Both the position numbers and the translations under genes were made by a program. DNA of 64,000 bases, from NCBI GenBank assembly GCA_039889245.1, contig JAZGVH010000002.1, forward strand, positions 3,286,001 to 3,350,000, given 5' to 3'. The stretch is from Dermatophilaceae bacterium Soc4.6 (lineage in GTDB: Bacteria > Actinomycetota > Actinomycetes > Actinomycetales > Dermatophilaceae). Of this stretch, positions 27,493 to 37,237 are shown one piece after another. The notes below the pieces were generated by a model. The model saw nothing but the letters and a program-made list of their open reading frames with translations. It was not told where the DNA came from and made no database searches. Position 1 is the stretch's first letter. Each line of letters begins with the position of its first letter.

Positions 27493-28992
27493 TCAGACCA
27501 GCGGGTCGCGCCGGCCGGCGCGGGCCAGCGCCAGCCCTGACGTCACGAGCCCGATCACGGCCACCGCGCCGAGAGCCAGCCACGGGTACCACCCGAGCAC
27601 GGGCGACCACGACGCGAGCGGGACGAAGCGCCAGCTGGGGTGCGTGAGCCCGACTGCGTTGCGCACGGCGTACAGGACGAAGCCGTAGGCGTGGAGCAGG
27701 GGGAGGGTGAGCGCGAGACCCGCGACGACGCGCGGCACCACGCGCGAGGGGAGTCGCTCGGCGACGACCACCCCGGCGTAGACCGGGAGCAGGGCCGCGA
27801 AGGGCAGGACGTGCCGGCCCTGCAGGCCGGACTCGACGGGCAGGAAGACGTGGACGTAGAGCGTGCTCGAGAGCGCGACCAGCGCCACCGCGCCGCCGAT
27901 GAGCACGACACGGTCACGGGCGCTGCCGAGGACGACTGCCGTGACCACGAGGGCGAGGGCCGCCAGGAGCCAGGCCGTCGTCGTCCACCACGCCATCCGG
28001 GTCTCCATCCACCCGAACCAGCCGACTCCGGAGCGCGCCATCTCGAGCCACGCGCCGCTCCACGCGGCCCAGCCGTCGCGGCTCATCCAGGGCCCCAGCA
28101 TGGCGGGGTGGTCGTAGCGGACCTCCCACGCGGCCGCTGCGACGGAGCAGACGGCCAGCAGACCCACGGTCGCGAGGGTGACGGGGGAGCGGGCACGCAG
28201 GCCCCCCAGGACGGCCCTCCAGCCGCCCAGCGCGAGCAGCGCCACGGTGAGGGCGGCCATGGTCACCAGACCGAGCTGCCGGCTCAGCACCAGCAGCCCC
28301 CCACCGAGCAGCAGCAGCAGCTGGGTGCTGCGGTGCTCGAGCGACTCCGGTCGACGGGCCGACACCGTGATGACGGCGGCGACGAGCAGGGCACCGAGGA
28401 TCTCCACGCCGGAGGTGCTGACGACCCCGGTGCAGAACGAGACGAGGGGGGTCATCAGCACGGGCACGCCGAGCAGGGCCTGCGGTCCGAGCCACCGGGT
28501 CAGGTGCCACGAGGCGAGCAGGAGCAGCAGGGAGGTCGCGGCGAGCACGACGAGCCGTCCCAGCAGGTAGGCCTGGTAGGGCGTGCTCCCGAGCGAGGCG
28601 ACCAGACCGATCGGCGGGTAGAGGAAGGGCGGGTAGGCGCCGAGGGTCGTGCCGATCCGGATCTGACCCGGCGGGGGTGGCGGGAGGGCCTGCTGGCAGG
28701 CCGCCGTGACGTCGGGGCGGAAGGCCAGGCAGTTGTCGCCGCGAGGCGACAGCCGCCCGGGGATCGTCACCTCGCGGCGGTTGGAGGCGTTGCGGACCTG
28801 GATGGGGCTCTGGTCGGCGGTGGGGGATGGCCCCGGGGTGCCGATGTCGAGGTGGGCTGCGGCGAGGGCCTTGATCAGGTGGGCGTCCTCGTCGGGGGCG
28901 GCACCGCCCGGGTTGGAGCCCAGCCACGCGAGGCCGAGCAGCACGTAGGGCAGCGTCAGCAGCACCGCCACCCGCCATGCTCGTCGAGCCAT
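27493..28992 (-). CDS. DUF2142-like polytopic membrane protein
   Basis: This 499-residue membrane protein has about eleven to thirteen hydrophobic segments. The first extracytoplasmic loop carries GGAAPDEDAHL near residues 30-40, and a later loop has LQGRHVLPFAALLPVYAG near residue 395. This pattern (PDE or DE after the first helix and GR(Y/H)xLP late) matches the DUF2142 family, which resembles GT-C glycosyltransferases that use lipid-linked sugars. A role in cell-surface glycan assembly is inferred only. It is read against the flow of the rpoBC-str region and has its own AAAGGGAGC ribosome-binding site. Confidence 0.72.
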   Translation of the reverse strand: MARRAWRVAVLLTLPYVLLGLAWLGSNPGGAAPDEDAHLIKALAAAHLDIGTPGPSPTADQSPIQVRNASNRREVTIPGRLSPRGDNCLAFRPDVTAACQQALPPPPPGQIRIGTTLGAYPPFLYPPIGLVASLGSTPYQAYLLGRLVVLAATSLLLLLASWHLTRWLGPQALLGVPVLMTPLVSFCTGVVSTSGVEILGALLVAAVITVSARRPESLEHRSTQLLLLLGGGLLVLSRQLGLVTMAALTVALLALGGWRAVLGGLRARSPVTLATVGLLAVCSVAAAAWEVRYDHPAMLGPWMSRDGWAAWSGAWLEMARSGVGWFGWMETRMAWWTTTAWLLAALALVVTAVVLGSARDRVVLIGGAVALVALSSTLYVHVFLPVESGLQGRHVLPFAALLPVYAGVVVAERLPSRVVPRVVAGLALTLPLLHAYGFVLYAVRNAVGLTHPSWRFVPLASWSPVLGWYPWLALGAVAVIGLVTSGLALARAGRRDPLV

Positions 28993-29073
28993 CTGCTCCC
29001 TTTCTCCAGCGGGTCGCCCCGCAGCCGGCGTTGCGGGGGAATCCTAGGCGTCGAGGGTGTGGGTGGCGGAGAT

Positions 29074-29102
29074 TTGGGGATGGGTGGGGCGGGCGGTATC
29101 GT
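29074..29102 (+). promoter_or_regulatory. Promoter of the rpsL-rpsG-fusA operon
   Basis: TTGGGG at 29074-29079 and TATCGT at 29097-29102 are separated by 17 bases, with transcription predicted to start near 29109. Confidence 0.55.
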
Positions 29103-29365
29103 GGGGATCTGTGCCCGGTCTGCCGGGCACCCGAGCATGTCCCCGATCCGGTGGTTACCACTGTCGGTCAGGGAAGCAGGCTCACCCTCTCTCGCCGGGC
29201 AACCTCCCGGGCAACGGCCTCGCGGCCTGCGCCCCGGTGGGAAGTGCAGGGGAGAGCACCCCGTTCCGACCTGACCGACACGCCCGAGTGCGGGGGTCGG
29301 CGGGACACCCAAGGAGCCCCGCCGGTCGGTGGGGCAGACGACACGCAACAAAGACGGAGAACAGG
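29103..29365 (+). promoter_or_regulatory. Structured 5' leader of rpsL
   Basis: The leader of about 260 bases opens with a hairpin at 29111-29130 (GTGCCCGG, TCTG loop, CCGGGCAC) right at the predicted transcript start, followed by further GC-rich pairing blocks. No protein-like frame is seen. It may be an autoregulatory S12/S7 leader, but no known family is recognised. Confidence 0.4.
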
Positions 29366-29740
29366 TTGCCTACGATCAACCAGCTGGTCCGCAAGGGTCG
29401 CCAGGACAAGGTCGACAAGACCAAGACCCCGGCGCTCAAGGGCTCGCCCCAGCGCCGCGGTGTCTGCACCCGCGTCTACACCACCACCCCCAAGAAGCCC
29501 AACTCGGCGCTGCGGAAGGTCGCGCGCGTCAAGCTGACCTCCGGCATCGAGGTGACGGCCTACATCCCCGGCGTCGGCCACAACCTGCAGGAGCACTCGA
29601 TCGTGCTCGTGCGTGGCGGTCGTGTGAAGGACCTGCCTGGCGTGCGCTACAAGATCGTGCGCGGCTCGCTCGACGCCCAGGGCGTCAAGAACCGCAAGCA
29701 GGCTCGCTCGCGCTACGGCGCGAAGAAGGAGAAGAGCTGA
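29366..29740 (+). CDS. rpsL: 30S ribosomal protein S12
   Basis: This 124-residue uS12 sits at the decoding centre. It reads [13 protein letters not shown] from a TTG start at 29366 with GGAGA upstream; longer in-frame starts have no S12 homology. The streptomycin-relevant segments [14 protein letters not shown] and [12 protein letters not shown] are wild type, including both lysines (E. coli K43 and K88 equivalents). rpsG starts two bases after the stop codon. Confidence 0.98.
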   Translation: MPTINQLVRKGRQDKVDKTKTPALKGSPQRRGVCTRVYTTTPKKPNSALRKVARVKLTSGIEVTAYIPGVGHNLQEHSIVLVRGGRVKDLPGVRYKIVRGSLDAQGVKNRKQARSRYGAKKEKS

Positions 29741-29741
29741 T

Positions 29742-30212
29742 ATGCCTCGCAAGGGACCCGCACCCAAGCGCCCGCTCGTCATCGACCCGGTGCACAACTC
29801 GCCGCTCGTGACCCAGCTGGTCAACAAGATCCTCCTCGACGGCAAGAAGTCGATCGCCGAGACCATCGTCTACGGCGCCCTCGAGGGTGCCAGGGTCAAG
29901 ACCGGCGCCGACCCCGTCGTCACGCTCAAGCGCGCCCTCGACAACATCAAGCCGGCCCTCGAGGTGAAGTCCCGCCGCGTCGGTGGGGCCACCTACCAGG
30001 TGCCGATCGAGGTCAAGCCGAACCGCAGCACGACGCTCGCGCTGCGCTGGCTCGTCGGCTACTCCCGTCAGCGTCGCGAGAAGACGATGACCGAGCGCCT
30101 GATGAACGAGATCCTCGACGCCTCCAACGGCCTCGGTGCCGCCGTGAAGCGTCGCGAGGACACCCACAAGATGGCCGAGAGCAACAAGGCCTTCGCGCAC
30201 TACCGCTGGTAG
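29742..30212 (+). CDS. rpsG: 30S ribosomal protein S7
   Basis: This 156-residue uS7 nucleates assembly of the 30S head and contacts E-site tRNA. It starts [17 protein letters not shown], contains [25 protein letters not shown], and ends with the [21 protein letters not shown] helix. Length is standard. It is nearly fused to rpsL, and a 13-bp hairpin follows 19 bases after its stop. Confidence 0.98.
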   Translation: MPRKGPAPKRPLVIDPVHNSPLVTQLVNKILLDGKKSIAETIVYGALEGARVKTGADPVVTLKRALDNIKPALEVKSRRVGGATYQVPIEVKPNRSTTLALRWLVGYSRQRREKTMTERLMNEILDASNGLGAAVKRREDTHKMAESNKAFAHYRW

Positions 30213-30230
30213 TCGCCCGTCTGCTTCGTG

Positions 30231-30259
30231 TGCCGGGTGCGCCAGTGGCGCACCCGGCA
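30231..30259 (+). other. Intergenic hairpin between rpsG and fusA
   Basis: A perfect 13-bp stem (TGCCGGGTGCGCC with GGCGCACCCGGCA) has an AGT loop and no following T tract. It could be a partial terminator, an RNase processing site or a regulatory structure inside the str operon. Confidence 0.55.
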
Positions 30260-30353
30260 TACGGGGGCAGGGCGGTGCGTTGACCTGGAGGCTGCCTCGG
30301 GCAGCCCGAAGACCGAAGACCAAGAACCCGATTACGAGATTGAGCAGGCACAC

Positions 30354-32468
30354 GTGGCACTCGACGTCCTGACGGACCTCACGAAGGTCCGCAACATCGG
30401 CATCATGGCGCACATCGACGCTGGCAAGACGACGGTGACGGAGCGCATCCTCTTCTACACCGGCGTGAACCACAAGATCGGTGAGACCCACGACGGTGCG
30501 TCGACGACCGACTGGATGGAGCAGGAGAAGGAGCGGGGGATCACCATCACCTCCGCCGCCGTCACCTCCTTCTGGGCCGGCAGCCAGATCAACATCATCG
30601 ACACCCCCGGCCACGTCGACTTCACCGTCGAGGTGGAGCGCTCGCTGCGCGTCCTCGACGGTGCCGTCGCCGTCTTCGACGGCAAGGAGGGCGTCGAGCC
30701 TCAGTCCGAGACCGTGTGGCGACAGGCCGACAAGTACGACGTGCCGCGCATCTGCTTCGTCAACAAGATGGACAAGCTCGGCGCCGACTTCTACTTCACC
30801 GTCGCCACCATCAAGGACCGCCTCGGTGCGGAGCCGCTGGTCATGCAGCTGCCCATCGGCGCCGAGAACGACTTCGTCGGCGTCATCGACCTCGTCGAGA
30901 TGCGCGCCCTCGTGTGGCCCGGTGACTCCAAGGGTGACGTCACCATGGGCGCCAAGTACGAGATCCAGGAGATCCCCGCCGACCTCCAGGAGAAGGCCGA
31001 CGAGTACCGCATGGCCCTCGTCGAGCGCGTGGCCGAGGCTGACGACGTGCTGATGGAGAAGTACCTCGCGGGCGAGGAGCTGACGGTCGCCGAGATCAAG
31101 GGCGGGATCCGCACACTCACCGTCAAGTCGGAGCTCTACCCCGTCTTCTGCGGCTCGGCCTTCAAGAACCGTGGCGTGCAGCCCATGCTCGACGCGGTCG
31201 TCGACTACCTCCCGTCCCCGCTCGACGTCCCTCCGATGATCGGCCACAAGCCGGGCAAGGAGGAGATCGAGGTCATTCGCAAGCCGTCGACCGACGAGCC
31301 CTTCTCGGCGCTCGCCTTCAAGATTGCGACGCACCCGTTCTTCGGCACGCTGACCTTCGTGCGGGTCTACTCCGGCAAGCTCTCCGCGGGCACCCAGGTC
31401 ATGAACACGACCAAGGGCAACAAGGAGCGCATCGGCAAGCTCTTCCAGATGCACGCCAACAAGGAGAACCCTGTCGACGAGGCGTCGGCCGGGCACATCT
31501 ACGCGATGATCGGCCTCAAGGACACCACCACCGGTGACACCCTGAGCGACCTCCAGGACCAGGTCATCCTCGAGTCGATGACCTTCCCCGAGCCGGTCAT
31601 CTCGGTGGCCATCGAGCCCAAGACCAAGGGCGACCAGGAAAAGCTGGGTGTCGCCATCCAGAAGCTCGCGCAGGAGGACCCGACCTTCCAGGTCCACCAC
31701 GACGACGAGACCGGCCAGACCATCATCGCCGGCATGGGCGAGCTGCACCTCGACATCCTCGTCGACCGCATGCGGCGCGAGTTCAAGGTCGAGGCCAACG
31801 TCGGCAAGCCGCAGGTCGCCTACCGCGAGACCATCCGTCGCACGATCGACCGTCTCGACTACACCCACAAGAAGCAGACCGGTGGGTCGGGCCAGTACGC
31901 CAAGATCCAGATCGCCATCGCGCCCATGGACACCTCGGAGGGCGAGCTCTACGAGTTCGAGAACAAGGTGACCGGTGGTCGCGTGCCGCGCGAGTACATC
32001 CCCTCGGTCGACGCCGGCATCCAGGACGCCATGCAGTACGGCGTGCTGGCGGGCTACCCGCTCGTCGGGATCAAGGCCACCCTGCTCGATGGTGCGGCCC
32101 ACGACGTCGACTCCTCGGAGATGGCGTTCAAGATCGCCGGCTCCATGGCGCTCAAGGAGGCCGTCCGCAAGGCCGACCCCGTGCTCCTCGAGCCGATGAT
32201 GGCCGTCGAGGTGCGCACCCCCGAGGACTACATGGGTGAGGTCATCGGCGACATCAACAGCCGCCGTGGCCAGATCCAGGCCATGGAGGACATCAGCGGC
32301 GCGAAGATCGTGCGCGGCCTCGTCCCCCTGTCGGAGATGTTCGGCTACGTCGGTGACCTGCGCAGCAAGACGCAGGGCCGGGCGAACTACTCCATGCAGT
32401 TCGACTCCTACGCCGAGGTCCCCAAGGCCGTGGCCGAGGAGATCATCAAGAAGACGCGTGGTGAGTGA
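30354..32468 (+). CDS. fusA: Elongation factor G
   Basis: This 704-residue translational GTPase drives tRNA-mRNA translocation. The G domain shows the P loop [15 protein letters not shown] near residue 17, switch [14 protein letters not shown] near residue 84, and NKMDKLG near residue 138. The domain IV segment [13 protein letters not shown] is present, with domain V at the C-terminus. GTG 30354 gives [14 protein letters not shown] as in relatives; the frame is open upstream to 30228 but that part is leader sequence containing the hairpin. No clear Shine-Dalgarno is seen before the start. Confidence 0.97.
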   Translation: MALDVLTDLTKVRNIGIMAHIDAGKTTVTERILFYTGVNHKIGETHDGASTTDWMEQEKERGITITSAAVTSFWAGSQINIIDTPGHVDFTVEVERSLRVLDGAVAVFDGKEGVEPQSETVWRQADKYDVPRICFVNKMDKLGADFYFTVATIKDRLGAEPLVMQLPIGAENDFVGVIDLVEMRALVWPGDSKGDVTMGAKYEIQEIPADLQEKADEYRMALVERVAEADDVLMEKYLAGEELTVAEIKGGIRTLTVKSELYPVFCGSAFKNRGVQPMLDAVVDYLPSPLDVPPMIGHKPGKEEIEVIRKPSTDEPFSALAFKIATHPFFGTLTFVRVYSGKLSAGTQVMNTTKGNKERIGKLFQMHANKENPVDEASAGHIYAMIGLKDTTTGDTLSDLQDQVILESMTFPEPVISVAIEPKTKGDQEKLGVAIQKLAQEDPTFQVHHDDETGQTIIAGMGELHLDILVDRMRREFKVEANVGKPQVAYRETIRRTIDRLDYTHKKQTGGSGQYAKIQIAIAPMDTSEGELYEFENKVTGGRVPREYIPSVDAGIQDAMQYGVLAGYPLVGIKATLLDGAAHDVDSSEMAFKIAGSMALKEAVRKADPVLLEPMMAVEVRTPEDYMGEVIGDINSRRGQIQAMEDISGAKIVRGLVPLSEMFGYVGDLRSKTQGRANYSMQFDSYAEVPKAVAEEIIKKTRGE

Positions 32469-32493
32469 CGGCCCTGTCCGTCGCGTAGGCTGA

Positions 32494-32515
32494 CCCACCG
32501 GAGCGATCCGGTGGG
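32494..32515 (+). other. Hairpin in the fusA-tuf intergenic region
   Basis: CCCACCGG pairs with CCGGTGGG around an AGCGAT loop, 25 bases after fusA. A TAGGCT just before it (32486-32491) may be the -10 of a separate tuf promoter. A second small hairpin, GGCTTCA/TGAAGCC, lies at 32540-32556. Confidence 0.4.
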
Positions 32516-32644
32516 GCGGCCCACCCGTCACACCACCCCGGCTTCATCCTGAAGCCACCCAGCACCACTCACGCAGACAGCACGCGCCACGTCCAGCCAA
32601 CGGTCGTCGGGCGTTTCACGACAAAAGTCCTGAGGAGGACCACA

Positions 32645-33841
32645 GTGGCGAAGGCAAAGTTCGAGCGGACCAAGCCGCACGTCAACATCGGCACCATTGG
32701 TCACATCGACCATGGCAAGACGACGCTGACCGCAGCGATCTCCAAGGTCCTGCACGACAAGTACCCCACGCTGAACCCGCAGTTCGCGTTCGACGACATC
32801 GACAAGGCGCCCGAGGAGAAGCAGCGCGGCATCACGATCTCGATCGCGCACATCGAGTACCAGACCGAGTCGCGTCACTACGCGCACGTCGACTGCCCCG
32901 GGCACGCCGACTACGTGAAGAACATGATCACGGGTGCAGCGCAGATGGACGGGGCCATCCTCGTCGTCGCGGCGACGGACGGCCCGATGCCGCAGACCAA
33001 GGAGCACGTGCTCCTGGCCCGCCAGGTCGGCGTCCCCTACATCGTGGTGGCGCTCAACAAGGCCGACATGGTCGACGACGAGGAGATCCTCGAGCTCGTC
33101 GAGATGGAGGTCCGCGAGCTGCTGTCGGCCTACGACTTCCCCGGTGACGACCTGCCGGTGGTCAAGGTCTCGGCGCTCAAGGCGCTCGAGGGTGACGAGG
33201 AGTGGGGCAAGACGGTCCTCGAGCTCATGGACGCCGTCGACTCGGCGATCCCCGAGCCCGAGCGCGCCATCGACCTGCCGTTCCTCATGCCCGTCGAGGA
33301 CGTTTTCACGATCACCGGTCGTGGCACCGTCGTCACCGGCAAGATCGAGCGCGGCATCCTCAAGGTCAACGAGGAGATCGAGATCGTGGGCATCCGCCCC
33401 GGCGTCCCGGCCAAGACCACGGTCACCGGCGTCGAGATGTTCCGCAAGCTGCTCGACGAGGGTCGCGCCGGTGAGAACGTCGGTCTGCTGCTTCGTGGCA
33501 CCAAGCGCGAGGACGTCGAGCGCGGGCAGGTCATCTGCAAGCCCGGCACGATCACCCCGCACACCGAGTTCGAGGCCCAGGCCTACATCCTGTCCAAGGA
33601 CGAGGGTGGCCGCCACACGCCGTTCTACGACAACTACCGTCCGCAGTTCTACTTCCGGACCACCGACGTGACCGGCGTCGTGCACCTCCCCGAGGGCACC
33701 GAGATGGTCATGCCCGGCGACAACACCAACATGAACGTCGAGCTGATCCAGCCGATCGCCATGGAGGAGGGCCTGAAGTTCGCCATCCGCGAGGGTGGCC
33801 GCACCGTCGGTGCAGGCACCGTCACCAAGATCACCAAGTGA
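32645..33841 (+). CDS. tuf: Elongation factor Tu
   Basis: This 398-residue EF-Tu delivers aminoacyl-tRNA to the ribosome. It shows the P loop [11 protein letters not shown] near residue 19, switch [14 protein letters not shown] near residue 82, and NKADMV near residue 137, followed by the two beta-barrel domains ending [10 protein letters not shown]. The GTG start has GAGGAGG before it. A 176-base gap from fusA with hairpins and a possible -10 suggests tuf can be expressed on its own. Two terminators follow. Confidence 0.98.
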   Translation: MAKAKFERTKPHVNIGTIGHIDHGKTTLTAAISKVLHDKYPTLNPQFAFDDIDKAPEEKQRGITISIAHIEYQTESRHYAHVDCPGHADYVKNMITGAAQMDGAILVVAATDGPMPQTKEHVLLARQVGVPYIVVALNKADMVDDEEILELVEMEVRELLSAYDFPGDDLPVVKVSALKALEGDEEWGKTVLELMDAVDSAIPEPERAIDLPFLMPVEDVFTITGRGTVVTGKIERGILKVNEEIEIVGIRPGVPAKTTVTGVEMFRKLLDEGRAGENVGLLLRGTKREDVERGQVICKPGTITPHTEFEAQAYILSKDEGGRHTPFYDNYRPQFYFRTTDVTGVVHLPEGTEMVMPGDNTNMNVELIQPIAMEEGLKFAIREGGRTVGAGTVTKITK

Positions 33842-33846
33842 CTCAG

Positions 33847-33880
33847 GTGTCGGTCAGGCGCGTGAGCGCCTGACCGACAC
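33847..33880 (+). terminator. First terminator hairpin after tuf
   Basis: A perfect 15-bp stem (GTGTCGGTCAGGCGC and its complement) around a GTGA loop begins five bases after the tuf stop. Confidence 0.7.
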
Positions 33881-33891
33881 GGAGCACGAGA

Positions 33892-33924
33892 AGAGGCTCG
33901 GACCGCATCACGGTCCGAGCCTCT
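33892..33924 (+). terminator. Second, intrinsic terminator after tuf
   Basis: A perfect 14-bp stem (AGAGGCTCGGACCG and its complement, loop CATCA) is followed by TCGTCGCC. The two hairpins in tandem should stop transcription of this very active operon. Confidence 0.8.
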
Positions 33925-34097
33925 TCGTCGCCTCCCCTTGCGTCCGCCCCCCGGAGGGCTAGAACCCACGTGAGAGCGGACACAACGGAGACGGCCCAGC
34001 CCGTGGGAGACGCTCCCCGAGCCGAGGTCGGCGACGGTGCCCCCGGACGACGGCGCCTGAGGCGATCGGTGTCGGGCCGACGGCATACAGTCGCGGG

Positions 34098-35411
34098 GTG
34101 GTGACGACCTCTCTGCCCCCGTTCGACACCGACTCCGAGGCCGCTGGTCTCATGGCCTTCGTCGACGCCTCGCCCACCCCCTTCCACGCCGTGCTGCAGG
34201 CGGGCTGGCTGCTCGAGGAGGCCGGCTTCAGCCGGCTCGACGAGACCGACCCCGTCCCCGCGCGGCCAGGGCGCTACTACCTGGTGCGGGGTGGGTCGCT
34301 CGTCGCGTGGTCCAGCGAGGGTGAGCACGCGACCGCCGAGCCCTTCCGGATCGTGGGCGCGCACACCGACAGCCCCACCCTGCACATCAAGCCGCAGCCC
34401 GACCTGGCGCGCGCCGGCTGGCAGCTGCTCGGTGTCGAGGTCTACGGCGGGCCGCTGCTCAACTCCTGGCTCGACCGCGACCTCGCGCTCTCCGGCCGCG
34501 TGGCCGTGCGTGACGCCACGGCACCGCACGGTGTCGGCACCCGACTTTTGACGGGCAGCGACCCGGTCCTGCGGGTCGCGCAGCTGGCCATCCACCTCGA
34601 CCGCACGCAGAACGACGGCCTCACCCTCAACCGGCAGCAGCACCTCTCGCCGCTGTGGATGCAGGGGTCGGCGCCGGGCGACTTCACCGGGTGGCTCGCC
34701 GAGCAGGTCGAGGTGGCGCGTCGCGACGTCCTCGGCTGGGACGTCATGACGCACGACACCCAGGCCTCGCAGCGCATCGGTCCGACCCGTGACCTGCTCG
34801 CGGCCCCGCGCCTCGACAACCTCGCGACGTCGTATGCCGCCACTCGCGCGCTCGTCGAGGCCGTCGCCGTCAACGAGGGCCACACCCCGGTCGTCGTGCT
34901 CTTCGACCACGAGGAGGTTGGCAGCCAGTCGGAGCGGGGGGCCATGTCGACCCTGCTGCCGTCGGTCCTCGAGCGCATCGTCCTGCGTCGTGGGGGCACC
35001 CGCGACGACTACCTGCGGGCGCTGGCCGGCACGATCGTGGCCTCGGGCGACATGGCCCACGCCACCCACCCCAACTACCCGGAGCGCCACGAGCCGCAGC
35101 ACCTCATCGCGGTCAACGGCGGTCCGGTGCTCAAGGTCAACGCCCAGCTGCGCTACGCCACCGACGGCGTGGGCGCGGCGGCCTTCCGACTCGCGTGCGA
35201 GCAGGCGCAGGTGCCGATGCAGCGCTTCGTCACCCGCAGCGACCTGCCCTGCGGCAGCACGGTGGGGCCGATGACGTCGGCGCTGCTCGGGGCGACGACC
35301 GTCGACTTCGGTGCCCCGATGCTGTCGATGCACAGCGCCCGCGAGCTGATGGGCGCCCGCGACCCCGCGATGTATGCCGCCGCCCTGACCGCCTTCCTCG
35401 CCCCCGACTGA
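34098..35411 (+). CDS. apeB: M18 family aminopeptidase
   Basis: This 437-residue protein is a cytoplasmic M18 metallopeptidase, which removes N-terminal (often acidic) residues from peptides using two zinc ions. Metal-binding and catalytic motifs are intact: GAHTDSPTLHIKP near residue 93, FDHEEVGSQSERGA near residue 270, SGDMAHATHPNY near residue 314, and SMHSARELMG near residue 413. A TACAGT at 34086-34091 lies six bases before the GTG and no Shine-Dalgarno is present, so transcription is probably leaderless. GTG 34101 is an alternative start one codon later. Confidence 0.93.
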   Translation: MVTTSLPPFDTDSEAAGLMAFVDASPTPFHAVLQAGWLLEEAGFSRLDETDPVPARPGRYYLVRGGSLVAWSSEGEHATAEPFRIVGAHTDSPTLHIKPQPDLARAGWQLLGVEVYGGPLLNSWLDRDLALSGRVAVRDATAPHGVGTRLLTGSDPVLRVAQLAIHLDRTQNDGLTLNRQQHLSPLWMQGSAPGDFTGWLAEQVEVARRDVLGWDVMTHDTQASQRIGPTRDLLAAPRLDNLATSYAATRALVEAVAVNEGHTPVVVLFDHEEVGSQSERGAMSTLLPSVLERIVLRRGGTRDDYLRALAGTIVASGDMAHATHPNYPERHEPQHLIAVNGGPVLKVNAQLRYATDGVGAAAFRLACEQAQVPMQRFVTRSDLPCGSTVGPMTSALLGATTVDFGAPMLSMHSARELMGARDPAMYAAALTAFLAPD

Positions 35412-35458
35412 CCCGGCCCGAGGGGCGACGCCGGGGTGCTCAGCCCGTCGCCGACGGG

Positions 35459-36196
35459 TCAGCGCCACATCCAGGCGGTGGGTGGCCGCAGCGCCGCCGT
35501 CACGGCACGCCGTACGGCGTCGCGGTGCGGGACCGCCGCGGGCTCGCCACCGACGAGCAGCTCGTGCTCGAGCGCGACGCTCAGGCTGCGCAGGGTGTGC
35601 AGCGTGTTGGTCACCCGCGCGGGCAGGGGCCCGGGCTCACCCGTGGTGAGCAGGTGGGAGACCGGCTCGAGCCATCGCACGGCGTCGGACCCGTCGAGAC
35701 GCGGGTCGGTGAGCACCGTTGCGAGGGCGTGGGCGACCCGGTCGTCCTCCTGGTCGTGCCACACGACGTCTGTCGGTGCGACGAGCCGGGCGGCGAGCGT
35801 CGCGAGCAGCAGCCCGGGGTCGCTGGACCGGGCTCGGCCGTAGGCTGCCAGGCCGTCGGCTCCGTGCGCGACCGCATGGAGCCACCCGAGCTCGGGGTGG
35901 TGGCCGCGCAGGTCGGTCTCCTCGGGATACCACCGGCACATGGCTCGGACCCACTCCTCTCGGCTGGTCCCTGCGTCGGCGAGCACCCCGAGCACCAGCG
36001 GCGCGAACGACCGTGCCCAGATGTCGGGGTGCTGCAGACGGGTGGTCAGGATGGCCCCGGTGCGTTCCAGCTGGTGCGACCCGAGGGCCCCGGACTCCAC
36101 CGCCTCGGCCAACCGGGAGAGGGCGACGTCGTCGCGCACCGACGGGTCGGGGGAGGCGAGGTCGAGCAGCAGGCGGTCGAGGGTGGCGTCGTCCAT
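35459..36196 (-). CDS. DUF2785 domain-containing protein
   Basis: This 245-residue all-helical soluble protein has the DUF2785 pattern: ASPDPSVRDDVALSRL near the start, then DIWARSFAPLVLGVLAD, ELGWLHAVAHGADGLAA and VWHDQEDDRVAHAL. Its function is unknown; the repeated short helices look HEAT-like. The ATG at 36196 is chosen over much longer in-frame starts (up to 37018) because upstream translation is Pro/Arg-rich and non-homologous. It is convergent with the aminopeptidase gene and divergent from the DUF393 gene, with 54 bases between starts. Confidence 0.75.
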   Translation of the reverse strand: MDDATLDRLLLDLASPDPSVRDDVALSRLAEAVESGALGSHQLERTGAILTTRLQHPDIWARSFAPLVLGVLADAGTSREEWVRAMCRWYPEETDLRGHHPELGWLHAVAHGADGLAAYGRARSSDPGLLLATLAARLVAPTDVVWHDQEDDRVAHALATVLTDPRLDGSDAVRWLEPVSHLLTTGEPGPLPARVTNTLHTLRSLSVALEHELLVGGEPAAVPHRDAVRRAVTAALRPPTAWMWR

Positions 36197-36250
36197 CACG
36201 GATCCACCCTGCCACCGGTGCGGGGGTGGGGCGCGTGGGACGCTGGTGGT

Positions 36251-36661
36251 GTGACTTCCCGACCCCCCGTCCTGGTCTTCGACGGCGACTGCGGCTTCTG
36301 CACGACCTCTGCCGGTCTGGTGCCTCGACTGGTCGACCGACGACGACGCTTCGTGGTGCGGCCCTGGCAGCAGCTCGACCTGCCGTCCCTGGGGCTGACA
36401 CCCGAGATGTGTTCTGCCGCAGTGCAGTTCGTCGATGCGGATCGTCGTGTCAGCTCGGGCGCGCCCGCCATCGCGGCGGCTCTGCGCGCCGGCGCGCCGG
36501 GGTGGCACCCGGCCGGGGTCGTGCTCGACCTGCCGGGGGTCAGGTCGGTCGCCGCACGCGTCTACACCTGGGTGGCCGCCCACCGCTACGCGTTGCCCGG
36601 GGGCACGCCCGCCTGTGCGATGCCGCCTCCGGCCCCGTCCTCGCCCTCGACGCCTGGGTGA
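36251..36661 (+). CDS. DUF393 (DCC family) thiol-disulfide oxidoreductase-like protein
   Basis: This 136-residue protein carries VFDGDCGFCTT near residue 9, the DxDCxxC motif of the DCC/DUF393 family of thioredoxin-like proteins. VSSGAPAIAAAL near residue 68 is the usual second conserved segment. A redox function is inferred from the CxxC. The end is uncertain: the last 15 residues turn Pro/Ser-rich (PPPAPSSPSTPG), which suggests a frameshift or a drifted C-terminus relative to typical family members that end in a C-x-C-x-x tail. GACGCT six bases before the GTG may be a leaderless -10. Confidence 0.72.
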   Translation: MTSRPPVLVFDGDCGFCTTSAGLVPRLVDRRRRFVVRPWQQLDLPSLGLTPEMCSAAVQFVDADRRVSSGAPAIAAALRAGAPGWHPAGVVLDLPGVRSVAARVYTWVAAHRYALPGGTPACAMPPPAPSSPSTPG

Positions 36662-36955
36662 GCGTCGGCTGGGGTCGACGTCTCGGTCGACCGCCTTCGC
36701 GACGACGTGGACGTGGCTGCCTCCCTCTGGGCGCGGACGCATGCTCCTCCGCTGCCCGGCCGGTATCCCCTTCTGCCTCACGGCGCGCGCGGTGCCGGGC
36801 GGCGGCCGGCGACCTGTCCCCGTCGGGGATCCGCCGGCCCGCCTCGACCAGGTCACGCTCGACGTGCCGCCACGGTGGGCGGCCGGTAGGCGGGGCTCCA
36901 TACCGGCCCGGGGTGGGCGCAGGGGCGCGGCGCGCCCGACCGCGGGGGCCGGGAT
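36662..36955 (+). other. Non-coding GC-rich stretch before the S10 promoter
   Basis: No frame here looks like a protein; all long frames are Arg/Pro/Gly-rich shadows. It may include decayed 3' sequence of the DUF393 gene. Confidence 0.35.
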
Positions 36956-36985
36956 TTGGCCGGGGCCGTGGGCCTCTGGCACACT
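36956..36985 (+). promoter_or_regulatory. Candidate promoter of the S10 operon
   Basis: TTGGCC at 36956-36961 and CACACT at 36980-36985 are separated by 18 bases. The -10 is imperfect, but placement ahead of the structured leader is right. Confidence 0.4.
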
Positions 36986-37237
36986 GGTGAGGTTGCTTGA
37001 CGCGCGAGGCTGACCCATGTCACCCTCGCCGCCCCTGGACGGGACACCTCGTGTGGCTCCCAGGGAAGCGCAAGCGCCCGGTCTAGACCGGGCCTTCGAT
37101 GGACAACCCCGGCGCTGTGTTCCTCACGGAACCAGCGCGGGATCGCGGAGCGGGTGCGACACACCCGACCGCGGGGGTCGGAGGCCAGGTGTCCGGGTGA
37201 CCATGCAGACGTACGGCGAGAGAGAGACCTACCTCAG
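36986..37237 (+). promoter_or_regulatory. Structured leader of the S10 ribosomal protein operon
   Basis: The leader of about 250 bases before rpsJ contains a perfect palindrome at 37076-37093 (GCCCGGT, CTAG loop, ACCGGGC), then a hairpin at 37112-37138 (GCGCTG/CAGCGC extended by TTCC/GGAA with a TCAC loop), then a CCGACC/GGTCGG hairpin near 37167. Stacked hairpins upstream of rpsJ suggest autogenous control, as L4 controls S10 operons elsewhere. The structure family is not recognised. Confidence 0.5.

Noticed and set aside
36251-36661. DUF393 gene as a clear frameshifted pseudogene
   Set aside because: The C-terminus is odd, but the core motifs are intact and the frame is open; without relatives to compare, a gene with an unusual end is the safer call.
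36435-37013. Plus-strand open frame of 192 codons between the DUF393 gene and rpsJ
   Set aside because: It is Arg/Pro/Ala-rich, overlaps the DUF393 gene in another frame and runs into the S10 promoter.
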